DNA of 64,000 nucleotides from Duganella phyllosphaerae (GTDB taxonomy: Bacteria > Pseudomonadota > Gammaproteobacteria > Burkholderiales > Burkholderiaceae_D), in NCBI RefSeq assembly GCF_001758785.1, contig NZ_LROM01000072.1, forward strand, positions 1-64,000. Reading direction: 5' to 3'. The notes under the pieces are model-generated. The model was not told the DNA's origin. It did no database searches and was given only the letters and a program-made list of their open reading frames with translations. This document shows, piece by piece, positions 52,463 to 62,943 of the stretch. Made by a program: the position numbers and the translations under genes. Numbering within the stretch: the stretch's first letter is position 1; every line of letters starts with the position of its first letter.

Positions 52463-53256
52463 TGCGCGCCCTTGGTGAAGAACTCGACACCGCCGTGGCC
52501 GGCGATCTCCAGGCTCACATGCATGCCTGGACTGAGCGCTTCGGCGGCAGTGGCGGCGCCGGCCATGATGAGCGATCCCGCCGGCAGCACCATGCCGGCG
52601 CCGAAAGCGAGGCGTGAAGCATGGACCACGCTGCGCAACGGGTCGCCCAGGATCGCCCCGGTACTGCCCATCTGCACTGCGCGACCGTTGATGCGCACGT
52701 GCACACCGCAATTGCGCATGCTACGGTCCAGTCGGTTCATGGCGCCGACCACCAGGCCGGCAGAGGAACAATTATCTGCCACGACATCCTCGAGGCCGAA
52801 TTTGAAATTGCGATAGCGAGAGTCGATGATCTCGATCGCAGGCGCCACACCGTCGAGATAGGAGGCCGCTTCGATCAGCGTCAGCGGGCGGTCGATGTCG
52901 CGCCGCGTCAGGAAGCACAATTCCGGTTCGGCGCGGGCGTGGATGAAGTCGGCCAGATCAATATCGCCCCCTTCCTCGTAGAGCATGGCGTCGGTCAGCA
53001 GACCCCAGATCAGGCTGTCCACACCCATCTGCAACATCTTGGCGCGGCTGGTGAACCCGAGCTTGATGCCTATGGGCCGTTCGCCGCGCAGGTGACGAAG
53101 AGCAATCGAGGCGTGCTGAATGACATAGGCCTCATCGAGCGTGAATCCATGCTCAGGCAATAAAGGATCGATTGCGCGCCGGTCGGTGGCGGCGGCGTCG
53201 AGGGTGCGTGCCAGCGCGCCAATATCGAGTGTGCTCATCGTATTCATGGTGCTCAT
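52459..53256 (-). CDS. nbaG: 4-oxalocrotonate decarboxylase
   Basis: A 265-residue member of the hydratase/decarboxylase family (DmpH/DmpE type). The metal site residues are in [14 protein letters not shown] and [14 protein letters not shown], with the conserved Lys in IGIKLGFTS. Three in-frame ATGs (53256, 53247, 53238) are possible; the first overlaps the aldolase stop as ATGA. It removes CO2 from 4-oxalocrotonate to give 2-oxopent-4-enoate, and in this family usually works in complex with the hydratase encoded at 55279. The two paralogues are told apart by gene order and by the CSSAG segment here; assignment of decarboxylase versus hydratase is likely but could be reversed. Confidence 0.85.
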
Positions 53257-54302
53257 CGTGCACCTCCCGCTGCGGCAGCTGCCGCCTGGCCAGACTTGAG
53301 CAGGTCGAGCGCGACGTCAACGATCATGTCTTCCTGCCCGCCGACCATGCGCCTGCGCCCCAACTCGACCAGGATGTCGACGGTTGCGATGCCGTAGCGT
53401 GCCGAGGCAGCCTCGGCATGACGCAGGAAACTTGAATACACCCCTGCGTATCCGAGCGCGAGCGTCTCGCGATCGACCCGCACCGGACGGTCCTGCAGTG
53501 GGCGCACCAGGTCGTCGGCAGCGTTCATCAGCGCGAACAGGTCGGTGCCGTGATTCCACCCCAGGCGGCCGGCCGCAGCGATGAACACTTCCAGCGGCGC
53601 GTTACCGGCGCCAGCGCCCATCCCGGCCAGCGAGGCATCGATCCGGTCGCAGCCATGTTCGACAGCGACGATCGAGTTGGCCACCCCCAGCGAGAGATTG
53701 TGATGCGCGTGGATACCGGTCTCGGTCTCTGGCTTGAGTACCTCCTTGAACGCCTTGAAACGCTCGGCGACGTCGCGCATCGACAGCGCGCCACCGGAAT
53801 CGACGACGTACACGCAGTTGGCGCCATAGCTCTCCATCTTCTTGGCCTGCTCCGCCAGTTGCTGAGGCGTGATCATGTGCGACATCATCAGGAAACCGAC
53901 CGTGTCCATGCCCAGCTTGCGTGCATGCTCGACATGCTGGCGCGCGATGTCCGCCTCGGTGCAATGGGTGGCAACCCGCACCGTCCGCACGCCAGCGCGG
54001 TGGGCGGCGTCCAGGTCATGCAAGGTTCCGATGCCAGGCAACAGCAAGGTAGCCAGGCTGGCATGGTTTAGCACCTCGGCCACCGCCTCGATCCATTCGA
54101 GATCGGTATGGGCGCCGAAGCCGTAGTTAAAGCTCGAGCCGCGCAGGCCGTCGCCGTGGGCCACCTCGATGCTGTCGACCTTGGCCGCATCGAGCGCACT
54201 GGCAATCGCCACTGCCTGCTCGATCGAATACTGGTGGCGGATCGCATGCATGCCATCGCGCAGCGTGACGTCCGAAATGTACAGTTTGTCCTGCTTAGTC
54301 AT
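53253..54302 (-). CDS. nbaI: 4-hydroxy-2-oxovalerate aldolase
   Basis: A 349-residue HMGL-like TIM-barrel aldolase of the DmpG/BphI type. The N-terminal motif [16 protein letters not shown] supplies the Mn ligand D16, the catalytic R15 and the base H19. [12 protein letters not shown] near residue 200 gives the His metal ligands. The C-terminal helical domain contacts acetaldehyde dehydrogenase for channelling. It cleaves 4-hydroxy-2-oxovalerate to pyruvate and acetaldehyde. Its start overlaps the acetaldehyde dehydrogenase gene by 8 bp, consistent with a joint complex. Confidence 0.95.
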   Translation of the reverse strand: MTKQDKLYISDVTLRDGMHAIRHQYSIEQAVAIASALDAAKVDSIEVAHGDGLRGSSFNYGFGAHTDLEWIEAVAEVLNHASLATLLLPGIGTLHDLDAAHRAGVRTVRVATHCTEADIARQHVEHARKLGMDTVGFLMMSHMITPQQLAEQAKKMESYGANCVYVVDSGGALSMRDVAERFKAFKEVLKPETETGIHAHHNLSLGVANSIVAVEHGCDRIDASLAGMGAGAGNAPLEVFIAAAGRLGWNHGTDLFALMNAADDLVRPLQDRPVRVDRETLALGYAGVYSSFLRHAEAASARYGIATVDILVELGRRRMVGGQEDMIVDVALDLLKSGQAAAAAAGGAR

Positions 54303-55260
54303 GGGCGTATCCTCCGGCGGCAGCCATCAGTTTGGCGGCAATTGCATCGCCGGCGGCGAGCGCCGCCGAGGTCATGATGTCGAGGTTGCCAGCGTAAGCG
54401 GGCAAATAATGGGCGGCCCCCTCCACTTCCAGGAACACCGTCACCTTCAGGCCCGACCTCGGCCCCATGCCTGGAATATTGATTGGGCGATCGGCCGGAA
54501 TGCGCTCGAACTGGACTTCCTGTTTGAGGCGGTAACCGGGGACATAGGCCGCCACGTCGGCCGCCATGGCACGCACCGATTCACGGATCAGGTTTTCGTC
54601 GGCGTCATCGGCAGCCAGGCAGAATACCGTGTCGCGCATCATCATCGGCGGCTCGGCAGGATTGAGCACGATGATCGCCTTGCCGCTCGCAGCGCCGCCG
54701 ATGCTGACGATGGCAGCCGAGGTGGTCTCGGTGAATTCGTCGATGTTCGCCCGCGTGCCGGGACCGGCCGATTTGCTGGCGATCGAGGCCACGATTTCGG
54801 CGTAGTGCACCTTGGCCACGCGCGACACCGCGCGTACCATCGGGATCGTCGCCTGGCCGCCGCAGGTCACCATGTTGATATTCGGGCTGTCGAGATGGGC
54901 GTCGAGGTTTACGACCGGTACCACGTAAGGGCCGATCGCTGCGGGCGTCAGGTCGATCACGCGCACGCCGTGGCGCTGGAGCAGCGCGTTGTGACCGGCA
55001 TGCGCCTGTGCCGAAGTGGCGTCGAAGGCGATCTTGATATTGGCGAAATTGGGCAGCGCCAGCAGGCCTTCCACGCCCTCGTGCGTGGTCGGCACGCCGA
55101 GCCGGCTGGCGCGCGCCAGGCCGTCCGAGGCGGCGTCGATGCCGACCATCGCGCCCATGCGCAGGTGGCTCGAATTACGCATCACCTTGATCATCAGATC
55201 GGTGCCGATATTGCCGGAGCCGATGATGGCGACCTCCAGCCGTTTTGGTTGAAGTTTCAT
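54295..55260 (-). CDS. nbaJ: Acetaldehyde dehydrogenase (acylating)
   Basis: A 321-residue DmpF/BphJ-type enzyme. The Rossmann motif [19 protein letters not shown] binds NAD. The catalytic Cys is in [16 protein letters not shown] near residue 131. It converts acetaldehyde plus CoA to acetyl-CoA. It overlaps the aldolase gene and follows the hydratase gene by 18 bp. The complete terminal module of the pathway (hydratase, acylating dehydrogenase, aldolase) is thus in the standard order. Confidence 0.95.
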   Translation of the reverse strand: MKLQPKRLEVAIIGSGNIGTDLMIKVMRNSSHLRMGAMVGIDAASDGLARASRLGVPTTHEGVEGLLALPNFANIKIAFDATSAQAHAGHNALLQRHGVRVIDLTPAAIGPYVVPVVNLDAHLDSPNINMVTCGGQATIPMVRAVSRVAKVHYAEIVASIASKSAGPGTRANIDEFTETTSAAIVSIGGAASGKAIIVLNPAEPPMMMRDTVFCLAADDADENLIRESVRAMAADVAAYVPGYRLKQEVQFERIPADRPINIPGMGPRSGLKVTVFLEVEGAAHYLPAYAGNLDIMTSAALAAGDAIAAKLMAAAGGYAHD

Positions 55261-55278
55261 GTCGTGTTCCTTGTTGAT

Positions 55279-56061
55279 TTATGCGAAAGCCGCGCGGACT
55301 CGCCCCAGGCCTTCGATGTGGGCATCGAACACATCGCCCGAGGCGGCTTGCACCATCGGGCCCAGCGCCCCCGTCAAAATGATGTCGCCCGCCTGCAGCG
55401 GCTGGCCGACATGGACCATCATATTGGCCAGCCAGACGGCCGCCAGCAGCGGATTGCCCAGGCAGGCCGAACCGGCGCCGGCACTGACCTGTTCACCGCG
55501 CCGCTCCATCAGCATGCCGCAGCCGACCAGGTCCAGCGCATCGAGCTTGACGGGACGCGAGCCGAGCACGAACAAGCCGCTCGAGGCGTTGTCGGCCACC
55601 GTATCGACCAATTTGATGTTCCAGTTGGCGATACGGCTGCCGACGATCTCGATGGCCGGCAGGGCATAGGCGGTGGCGCCGATGATATCGGCCACGGTGT
55701 TGTGCCGGTGCGTCAACGGCCGCTCGATCACCAGGGCAATTTCGGCCTCCACCTTTGCCTGCATTACCCGCCCCTGCGCCACTTCCTCGCCGTCGCCCAG
55801 GCACATCTCGGCGAACAGCATGCCGAAGTCCGGCTGGTCTACGCCCAGCTGTGTTTGTACAACCTTGGACGTCAGGCCGATCTTGCGCCCGACCAGGCGT
55901 TGTCCGGCAGCGAGGCGCCGCTCCGTATTGATCTGCTGGACGGCATAGGCGGCCGCCACGTCGGCGATACCGGGCAAGTCCCGCACCGGCGCGCAAGGTT
56001 GCCCGAGCCGCTCGGCATCCCACAGCAAGTCGGCCGCGTGTCTGATCATGTCGTTATTCAT
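55279..56061 (-). CDS. nbaH: 2-oxopent-4-enoate hydratase
   Basis: A 260-residue enzyme of the DmpE/MhpD type. The conserved segments are [41 protein letters not shown] (metal Glu residues) and [13 protein letters not shown]. It adds water to 2-oxopent-4-enoate giving 4-hydroxy-2-oxovalerate. Its ATG overlaps the stop of the RidA-family gene (ATGA at 56058-56061). It is paralogous to the decarboxylase at 52459; the LTSKVVQ and GMLF segments fit hydratases better. Confidence 0.9.
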   Translation of the reverse strand: MNNDMIRHAADLLWDAERLGQPCAPVRDLPGIADVAAAYAVQQINTERRLAAGQRLVGRKIGLTSKVVQTQLGVDQPDFGMLFAEMCLGDGEEVAQGRVMQAKVEAEIALVIERPLTHRHNTVADIIGATAYALPAIEIVGSRIANWNIKLVDTVADNASSGLFVLGSRPVKLDALDLVGCGMLMERRGEQVSAGAGSACLGNPLLAAVWLANMMVHVGQPLQAGDIILTGALGPMVQAASGDVFDAHIEGLGRVRAAFA

Positions 56062-56468
56062 TTTTGGTGCACTTTCCGCAGTGAGGACTTTACAAAGGAG
56101 AATTCGATTTCTACCGTGGCGTTCAGCGGCAATGCGCTGACGCCAACCGTGGTGCGCGCAGGGGGCGTCACGCGCTCGTCGAACACGGCTTCCCAGGCCG
56201 CATTGATGGCGGAGAATTGTTCGAACCGGGTGGTGAAGATGCGGGCGATCAGCAAGTCATCGAGCGTCAAACCATAGTCCGGCAGCGCCGCGAGCAAATT
56301 GGCCAGGATGCGCGTGGTCTCGGCGCCAACCCCGCCGCCTTCCAGCTGCCCGCTGACAGGATCGAGCGCCACCATGCCGGAGACCTGGTAGACCTGGCCG
56401 ATGCGCACGCACGGGCTATAGCGGAAACGCGGCGCCGGGATGGCCGGCGACTGCATGGTGATACGCAT
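56058..56468 (-). CDS. RidA-family protein, second in the operon
   Basis: A 136-residue RidA-fold protein with a canonical active-site Arg context ([25 protein letters not shown]). It starts 10 bp after the aldehyde dehydrogenase gene and overlaps the hydratase gene. Being closer to generic RidA than the neighbour at 52025, it may hydrolyse reactive enamine/imine forms arising from 2-aminomuconate. Alternatively it may share the deaminase role. Operons of this pathway normally need only one such protein. Confidence 0.88.
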   Translation of the reverse strand: MRITMQSPAIPAPRFRYSPCVRIGQVYQVSGMVALDPVSGQLEGGGVGAETTRILANLLAALPDYGLTLDDLLIARIFTTRFEQFSAINAAWEAVFDERVTPPARTTVGVSALPLNATVEIEFSFVKSSLRKVHQK

Positions 56469-56478
56469 GGCGGCCTCC

Positions 56479-57978
56479 TCAGAGCTTGATGCAGATATTC
56501 GACACGTCCGAATAGAAGTCGAGCGAATAGCGCCCCCCTTCACGGCCAAGACCCGACAGTTTGACCCCGCCAAACGGCGTGCGCAGGTCGCGCAGGTACC
56601 AGGTATTGACCCACACCAGGCCGACATGGATGCGGCGCGCGGCGCGATGCGCACGTGTCAGGTTGTTGGTCCAGAGCGCACAAGCGAGGCCATAGTCGCT
56701 GTCGTTGACGCGCGCCACTACTTCGTCTTCGGTGTCGAAAGGCGCGATATGGCACACCGGGCCAAAAATCTCTTCCCGCACGCAGCGCGCGGTGTCGGGC
56801 AATCCGGTCCAGATGGTGGGTTCGACATAGGCGCCCTGGTCGCGCTCGTCGCCAAAACGCGGCACGCCGCCGCCGGCCACGACAGTGGCGCCCTCTTCCC
56901 GCGCCAGGCGGTAGTACGACAGCACCTTGTCGCGGTGGCCGTGCGAGATCAGCGGCCCCATGTCCACCCCGTCCTCGTGCGGGAAGCCCAGCTTGAGCTG
57001 GCCAACTCGTTCGCGCATGGCGGCGACAAAGCGGTCGAAAATGGGACGCTCGACATAGACGCGCTCCGAGCACAGGCAGACCTGTCCGGCATTGGTGAAG
57101 GAGGAACGCATCACGCCGGCGACGGCGGCATCGAAATCGCTGTCGGCAAAGACTACGGCGGCATTCTTGCCTCCCAACTCGAACGACACCTCTTTGACGC
57201 CGTCGGCGACAGCCTTCATGATCGTGCTGCCGGTACTTGATTCACCGGTAAAGGTCAGCGCGGCAATGCCGGGATGGCGGGTCAGGAACTCGCCGGCGGA
57301 ATCTTTGCCGAAACCGTGCACCAGATTGAACACACCGGGCGGGATGCCGGCGTCGCGCATCACCTCGGCCAACAGGGTCGCCGACGACGGCGACTCTTCC
57401 GACGGTTTGGCAACCACGGTGTTTCCGCACGCGAGCGCCGGCGCCACCTTCCAGGTAAACAGGAGCAGTGGCAGGTTCCACGGCGAGATCACACCGACCA
57501 CGCCCAGCGGCTTGCGCACCGTGTAATTGAGAGCGCCGGCGCCGTCGGCCGTGTGCATCTCGTACAGGTCGGTGTTGGCTGTCTTGGCCAGGTCGGCAAA
57601 GGTGCGGAAGTTGGCCACCGCCCTGGCTATGTCGAGCGTGCGGGCCTGCTGCACCGGACGCCCGGTATCGGCCACTTCCGCCGCGACGAACTCCTCGAAG
57701 CGCGCTTCGATACCATCGGCGACCTTGTGCAGCATGGCAGCGCGCTCCTGCACGCTGAGTTTGCCCCACGGACCGGACAAGGCGCGCTGCGCCGCCTGTA
57801 CCGCGCGGTCGACGGTGGCCTGGTCAGCCTCGCTGACCTCGGCGATGACGCTGCCATCGACTGGATTGATGTTGAGGAAGGTGCGGTCCGATGACAGGAA
57901 CTCACCGTCCACGTAATTGCGCAATACCGTACGCCCTTGGGCGGCGTTGTCTGTCGATGCCTGACTGGTCTGATCCAT
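56479..57978 (-). CDS. nbaE: 2-aminomuconate-6-semialdehyde dehydrogenase
   Basis: A 499-residue aldehyde dehydrogenase from ATG 57978 (the open frame is longer). The active-site Cys is in SSFTNAGQVCLCSERVYVE near residue 300, the general-base Glu in VSFELGGKNA, and the NAD fold in FTGESSTGSTIMKA. It belongs to the hydroxymuconic/aminomuconic semialdehyde dehydrogenase group and oxidises 2-aminomuconate semialdehyde to 2-aminomuconate, outcompeting cyclisation to picolinate. It opens the nine-gene operon that ends with the LysR gene. A hairpin at 58057-58091 separates it from the upstream DUF1329 gene. Confidence 0.92.
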   Translation of the reverse strand: MDQTSQASTDNAAQGRTVLRNYVDGEFLSSDRTFLNINPVDGSVIAEVSEADQATVDRAVQAAQRALSGPWGKLSVQERAAMLHKVADGIEARFEEFVAAEVADTGRPVQQARTLDIARAVANFRTFADLAKTANTDLYEMHTADGAGALNYTVRKPLGVVGVISPWNLPLLLFTWKVAPALACGNTVVAKPSEESPSSATLLAEVMRDAGIPPGVFNLVHGFGKDSAGEFLTRHPGIAALTFTGESSTGSTIMKAVADGVKEVSFELGGKNAAVVFADSDFDAAVAGVMRSSFTNAGQVCLCSERVYVERPIFDRFVAAMRERVGQLKLGFPHEDGVDMGPLISHGHRDKVLSYYRLAREEGATVVAGGGVPRFGDERDQGAYVEPTIWTGLPDTARCVREEIFGPVCHIAPFDTEDEVVARVNDSDYGLACALWTNNLTRAHRAARRIHVGLVWVNTWYLRDLRTPFGGVKLSGLGREGGRYSLDFYSDVSNICIKL

Positions 57979-58056
57979 GAAGTCCCCGCTGTAGTTGATG
58001 GTGCAATCTAGAGCCGAGTATAGGTAGGCGGCTGCATAAACAAAATTCAAAATATC

Positions 58057-58091
58057 GTGAGCCACTATTCGATTCTGGAATAGTGGCTCAC
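58057..58091 (-). terminator. Rho-independent-type terminator between DUF1329 gene and nba operon
   Basis: Perfect 14-bp stem GTGAGCCACTATTC / GAATAGTGGCTCAC with a 7-nt loop, followed on the minus strand by a T-rich stretch. It lies 23 bp after the DUF1329 stop and about 79 bp before the next start codon, so the two gene groups are probably separate transcripts. Confidence 0.8.
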
Positions 58092-58113
58092 GCGTCAAAG
58101 TCCAGGCTCGACG

Positions 58114-59475
58114 TCAGCGCACGCCTTCACCGGCCATTGCATCCGGCGTAAACACGCTGTCAGACATCCGTTTCAACAGCGGATACTGGCTCGCCTTGGT
58201 GTTCTGGAAGTTGGCATAGTAGGCAACGCCGGAGAGTAAATCGTTGTAACCGTAGCCGGAGGTGACAGTGCCCGGCAGGTCGGGGGCGACGAAATTGGAC
58301 GACCAGACGGTTTTCCACAATTGGCCCTGGCCATCCCAGCGGTCGCCGATCACGCATTGCCAGGTATCCTCGTCACAGTAGTAACGGCTCTTCGCGGCCT
58401 GGTGACGCTGGCCCGCCTTCAGGCTTGCCTCGACCACCCACACGCGATGCAATTCCCAGCGCACGTGATCCGGATTGACGAAATGCGAGCCGAGCATTTC
58501 GGCATCGGTCTTCGGCTGCAGCATCTTGTTGTTGTTGTACGGGATGTAGACTTCCTTTTTACCGACCAGCTTCCAGTCAAAGCGATGCAAACTGCCATAC
58601 CAGACGAACACCTCGTCAAAGCTCATCAGCCCGGAACTGGTTGGCGTCGGCGTGTCGCAACATGGGTTCGGCAACTTGCGCACCCGGCGTTGGCCGGTCA
58701 GATAAATCCAGCTCTGGTCCTTGCTGCTGTCGACGTTGTTGCGCACGACGATGGCTTCGCCGGCACGGATCGGCGGCCCGGCATTGAGCAAACGCAGGTT
58801 CAGGAAGTCACCGCTCTTGGCGAATTGCTCTGGCGAGCCATCCTCGAAGTAGTATGGCGCCTGCTGATCGCCGCCGCCGTCCAGGGTCAATACGGTGCGA
58901 CCATCACTGGTGAACTGGTACTGCGTACCGGTAAAACGCATTGTCGTACCCTGCCAGCGCAGCATGTGATTCCAGATGACCTCTTCTGCAAGCTTTGGAA
59001 TCGGAAACGGTACGCCACCATAAGCACCTGACGGCATGCCCTTGGTGAAGCTGGCCCTGGTAGCGTTCTTGAAGGTGTTTTCATACATCCATTCCGGCGC
59101 CGCTGCGGTGCGATGGGTCGGATAAACGTCGAGACGGTAGTCGGGATATTTCGCCAGCAGCGCGACGGTTCCTTCTGCCAGTTTGCCCGCATATTGCTGG
59201 ACGTTTTTCCCGGTGATGGAAAACAATGGCTTCTCGTCCTTGAATGGATCGCCGCGCCGTCCACCCGGCTTGTCGCCGCTAATCGGTGTCGTATAGCCAC
59301 CGGTCCAGGCCGGAATCGAGCCATCGGCGTTACCGGCTTTCTCGGCGCCCAGTGGGGTCAACACGGTTTTCAATTTGGCCGCTTCTTCAGGGCTGACACC
59401 AGCAAAGCTCGGCAACGAAAAGGCGGCCAGCAGCGTGGCCAGCCCAGTTGCCACTGCGATAGGTTTGTGGTTCAT
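58114..59475 (-). CDS. DUF1329-domain periplasmic/outer-membrane-associated protein
   Basis: A 453-residue exported protein: signal peptide (AVATGLATLLAAFSLPSFA before GVSPEE) and the DUF1329 body with SVGDKPGGRRGDPF-like and YIPYNNNKM segments. This family has the LolA/LolB-like half-barrel fold and is regularly encoded beside DUF1302 barrels in aromatic, steroid and hydrocarbon degradation loci of beta- and gammaproteobacteria. It follows the DUF1302 gene by 32 bp. A role in moving a hydrophobic substrate across the periplasm is assumed; no biochemical activity is visible. Confidence 0.9.
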   Translation of the reverse strand: MNHKPIAVATGLATLLAAFSLPSFAGVSPEEAAKLKTVLTPLGAEKAGNADGSIPAWTGGYTTPISGDKPGGRRGDPFKDEKPLFSITGKNVQQYAGKLAEGTVALLAKYPDYRLDVYPTHRTAAAPEWMYENTFKNATRASFTKGMPSGAYGGVPFPIPKLAEEVIWNHMLRWQGTTMRFTGTQYQFTSDGRTVLTLDGGGDQQAPYYFEDGSPEQFAKSGDFLNLRLLNAGPPIRAGEAIVVRNNVDSSKDQSWIYLTGQRRVRKLPNPCCDTPTPTSSGLMSFDEVFVWYGSLHRFDWKLVGKKEVYIPYNNNKMLQPKTDAEMLGSHFVNPDHVRWELHRVWVVEASLKAGQRHQAAKSRYYCDEDTWQCVIGDRWDGQGQLWKTVWSSNFVAPDLPGTVTSGYGYNDLLSGVAYYANFQNTKASQYPLLKRMSDSVFTPDAMAGEGVR

Positions 59476-59507
59476 TCTGTGTCTCTCCTTGGTATTTTTC
59501 GGAATAA

Positions 59508-61193
59508 TTAGAACGTGCGGCGTATCGACAGGGAAATGCTATCCCGGTCGGCAAGGGAATTACCCAATCCAAAATTGGGGTTGGTGCCAACCTGCGGCGT
59601 GTAGTCGATATAGGGCACCGCCTTGCCGATGTAATGCGTGTAGTTCATCGACAGCTGCCACACGCCCAGATAGGTCGCGTCCAGGCCTGCCGTGACGCTG
59701 CCGTTGCCCTTGGCGTCCCAGGATGTGACCGAGGAGTTGCCGTCGATCGTATAACGGACGCCGAGCGGCACGTTGAGGTCCACCCCGGACATGACCTGGC
59801 GGTAGCTCGGCGTATAGACCATTTGAATCGCGGTCGCGTTACGCGTGCGACCGGAGTCGAGCGTTTGATCCGGATCTGTCTTCGACAGCACGCGGTTCGA
59901 GGCGATCTCGCCGATCATCGACGCCTCTTGGGCAATGAAGCTTGGGCCGAAGGTCGCCAGCCACGACAAATTGAGGTGAGCGGTGCGTCCGGTAGCGGGG
60001 CGAAGCGGGGTCTGGCCGGGGAAGAAACCATGGATCATCTGCCCGCTGCGCAGCGGCATGTCGTCGCGCACGGAGCCCTCGAGCGAGAGGTTGAGGTCGC
60101 CCACCGAAAGCGACGCACTCGCACCCGCCACCTTGACATCCTGGGGGAACTGGTAATACCAGGTGCCCGCAAGCGTGCCGTCGGCATTGGGTGCGCCGCC
60201 AGGATTGAGTTGGGCGGTCAGTTGACCATCCTTGTCATGGAACCGCGCAAAATAGAAGCCAAGGTCGGTCTCGTCCACCCGCCACTTCAGTTGTACACCG
60301 AACTGACCCGAATTTTTGGGCTCGTGGTCGCCGCCTGGTGCCAATGTGTACGTGCCGGCGGGACCAAGGCCTAGCGGCTGGGGAAAGTTGGAACCGCCCC
60401 AGATCAGATTACTGTTGGAGTAGTAGCTGCCGGCCGGAGCCAGGCGGTCGGCTTCCCAGCGGAACTGGTAGTAAGCGCCGACTGAAACGTCCGGAGACAG
60501 TTGAACCAGTGACGAGATTTGGGGCACCGGACGGATGATCTCCTTGAACTGCGCATTGGGCGAGGCGAGCAGCTTGAAGATGTCAATCGGACCTTGGGCA
60601 CGGGCGATGGCGTTGTCGCCAAAGAACAGGCTTTCGCCCCATTGCAGCGAATGTTTACCGAGGCGAACAGTGGCTTTGCGACCTTCGCCCAGGTCCCAGC
60701 CACCGAACACGAAGGCGTCGAGCAGTTCTGCTTTGCGCCCTGCTTCGTCCTTGGTGTAATTGCTGAAGGTGTTATAAGGCGTCTGCCCGTTCATCCGGTC
60801 GATCGCGTCGCTGCGGCCCTGGATTGAAAAGTCCTGCCAGGCCGCCATGCTGGCGCGCACGCCGAAGTTGCGCTGGTAGATGGCATCGAATTCGGACAAC
60901 AGGTCGAGGCGGTTGGAAACGAAGCCGCTTTTGCGGAAGTTATCGTCGCCGGCGTTGAAACCGAGGCCGGTTGGCGCTTGTCCCGCAAAGGAATTTGCCA
61001 ATGCCGGATCGGCGTTCTTCAGGCGATACGTCGTGCCTGCCTTGACGGTGTTATCAAAGCGAACCGACCAGTCAGGATCGGCTACACTCAACTCGCCCGC
61101 TTGCACATTCGCTGCCCCCAGCATGCACGCAGTCGCCAAGATCGGCCAACACGCCTGGCGGTTGGCAGCACTTCCCATTTTTTTGCATTTCAC
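59508..61193 (-). CDS. DUF1302-domain outer-membrane protein
   Basis: A 561-residue protein with a signal peptide (LATACMLGAANVQA before GELS) and a long beta-strand-rich body ending RDSISLSIRRTF, with the terminal Phe of barrels. N-terminal strands begin WSVRFDNTVKAGTTYRLKNAD, the recognised DUF1302 opening. The family accompanies DUF1329 proteins and is thought to form a channel or export barrel for hydrophobic compounds. It lies 111 bp after the CoA-ligase gene on the same strand, linking this pair to the aromatic cluster. Confidence 0.9.
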   Translation of the reverse strand: MKCKKMGSAANRQACWPILATACMLGAANVQAGELSVADPDWSVRFDNTVKAGTTYRLKNADPALANSFAGQAPTGLGFNAGDDNFRKSGFVSNRLDLLSEFDAIYQRNFGVRASMAAWQDFSIQGRSDAIDRMNGQTPYNTFSNYTKDEAGRKAELLDAFVFGGWDLGEGRKATVRLGKHSLQWGESLFFGDNAIARAQGPIDIFKLLASPNAQFKEIIRPVPQISSLVQLSPDVSVGAYYQFRWEADRLAPAGSYYSNSNLIWGGSNFPQPLGLGPAGTYTLAPGGDHEPKNSGQFGVQLKWRVDETDLGFYFARFHDKDGQLTAQLNPGGAPNADGTLAGTWYYQFPQDVKVAGASASLSVGDLNLSLEGSVRDDMPLRSGQMIHGFFPGQTPLRPATGRTAHLNLSWLATFGPSFIAQEASMIGEIASNRVLSKTDPDQTLDSGRTRNATAIQMVYTPSYRQVMSGVDLNVPLGVRYTIDGNSSVTSWDAKGNGSVTAGLDATYLGVWQLSMNYTHYIGKAVPYIDYTPQVGTNPNFGLGNSLADRDSISLSIRRTF

Positions 61194-61304
61194 GTTATCT
61201 CCTCTGTTTCGGGGTTATTGTTTTGACGAACTACGAAAGGTAGTTTGCCTTGAGGAGTCGCTTATTCTCTTTCAGGAAACTGCGCATTTCCATGCTGTGC
61301 GTGG

Positions 61305-62942
61305 TTACTGCCCTTGCGCCTCCAGCCGAAGTTTGAAGCGTTGCAGCTTGCCCGTTTCCGTGCGCGGCAGCCTGGTGCGAAATTCGATCTTGCGCGGATA
61401 CTTGTATGGCGCGATATTCTGCTTGATGAAGTCCTGCAAGGTCTTAGCCATCTCGGCACTGGGCGCGATTCCCTGTTTGAGCACCACATAGGCCATCACC
61501 ACTTGACCGCGCTCCTCGTCAGGACAGGCCACGACGGCGCACTCGGCCACGTCGGGGTGCTGCATGAGCCCCTCTTCGACCTCCGGACCGGCGATGTTGT
61601 AGCCCGCCGAAATAATCATGTCGTCGGTGCGCGCGCGGTACCAAAAATAACCGTCGTGGTCCATTTCGTAGGTATCGCCGGTGACATTCCAGCCATTGAC
61701 GACATACTCGCGTTGACGCGGATCGGCCAGGTAGCGGCAGCCGGTCGGGCCTTTCACGGCCAGCCGTCCGGGCACGCCCGGTCCCACCTGCCGGCCGGCG
61801 GCGTCCAGGACACAGGCGGTGTAGCCGGGGATAGGTTTGCCGGTGGCGCCGGGGCGTATCTGGTCGTCGGCGGCGGAGATAAAAATGTGCAGCATTTCGG
61901 TGGCGCCGATGCCGTCGATCATGGCCAGGCCGGTGGCCTCCTGCGAGCGCTGGCGTGTCTCGAGCGACAAGGCCTCGCCCGCCGACACCGACTTGCGCAA
62001 ACTGCCCAGGTCATGGTTGACAGCCAGCGGCGCCATCTGGCGGTAAAAGGTCGGCGCGGTCACACAGATGGTGACGCGATAGTCGGTGATGGCCTTGAGC
62101 AGCAGGTCCGGGCTCAGTTTTTCCATCAGCACCGTGGCCGCACCGAAACGCATCGGGAACAGCAGCAGGCCGCCCAGTCCGAAGGTGAATGCCAGCGGTG
62201 GCGTACCGATGAACACATCGTCTGCCTGCACCTTCAGCGTCGAGCGCGGAAAGCAATCGCAGATTGCCATCACATCGCGATGGAAATGCATGGTGCCTTT
62301 CGGCCGACCGGTGGTGCCGGAGGTGAAACCGATAATGCAGACATCTTCCGCGGCGGTGTCCACTGCCGTGTAATTACCGGGCCTGGTTGCCATCAGCGCC
62401 TCCAGCGAGGCAGGTCCGTCATCGTCGAAATACAGGACGGCAGGTGGGCGGGCGGCTTGTGCAATGCCCAAGACCATTTCCTGCTTGAGCGCGCCGGCGC
62501 ACAGGACGGCGTTGACTTCGGCCAGGTCGAGGATGGTGTGCAGTTCCTTGGCGCGCAACAACGGCATGGTCGGCACGGCGATCAGGCCGGCCTTCCAGAT
62601 GGCCAGTATGCTGGCGGCCATCATGGCATTGTTGGCGCCGCGCACCAGCACGCGGTTTCCGGTGCGCAGTCCCAAGTCCTCGCGCAACACGTGGGCGATG
62701 CGACTGACCTGCGCCTGCAACATGGCATAGCTCCAGCTGCCGTGCGCGCCATGTATCGCCGGTGCATCGCCACGCCCGGCGGCAACCATGGTATCGAGCA
62801 GTTCGACGGCACAGTTGATGCGCGCCGGGTAGGCTGGCAGCGTCTCATCGAAAATCAGCTCGGGCCACAGTGTGCGCGGTGGCAAGTTATCATTGGCGTA
62901 GGTGTCCTGGTATGCGGTCGTGGTCATGTTGAATTCAGCCAT
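61305..62942 (-). CDS. Benzoate/2-aminobenzoate-CoA ligase-like AMP-binding enzyme
   Basis: A 545-residue adenylate-forming enzyme from ATG 62942, next to the nitroreductase stop. The P-loop FTSGTTGRPKG is near residue 203, the core motif YRARTDDMIISAGYNI follows, and the C-terminal catalytic Lys is in PRTETGKLQRF. Overall it resembles benzoate-CoA and 2-aminobenzoate-CoA ligases. It would activate an aromatic acid to its CoA thioester. Its place beside the 3-hydroxyanthranilate genes suggests anthranilate or a related acid. It could equally feed the CoA-dependent monooxygenase at 29139. The substrate is undetermined. Confidence 0.85.
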   Translation of the reverse strand: MAEFNMTTTAYQDTYANDNLPPRTLWPELIFDETLPAYPARINCAVELLDTMVAAGRGDAPAIHGAHGSWSYAMLQAQVSRIAHVLREDLGLRTGNRVLVRGANNAMMAASILAIWKAGLIAVPTMPLLRAKELHTILDLAEVNAVLCAGALKQEMVLGIAQAARPPAVLYFDDDGPASLEALMATRPGNYTAVDTAAEDVCIIGFTSGTTGRPKGTMHFHRDVMAICDCFPRSTLKVQADDVFIGTPPLAFTFGLGGLLLFPMRFGAATVLMEKLSPDLLLKAITDYRVTICVTAPTFYRQMAPLAVNHDLGSLRKSVSAGEALSLETRQRSQEATGLAMIDGIGATEMLHIFISAADDQIRPGATGKPIPGYTACVLDAAGRQVGPGVPGRLAVKGPTGCRYLADPRQREYVVNGWNVTGDTYEMDHDGYFWYRARTDDMIISAGYNIAGPEVEEGLMQHPDVAECAVVACPDEERGQVVMAYVVLKQGIAPSAEMAKTLQDFIKQNIAPYKYPRKIEFRTRLPRTETGKLQRFKLRLEAQGQ

Positions 62943-62943
62943 G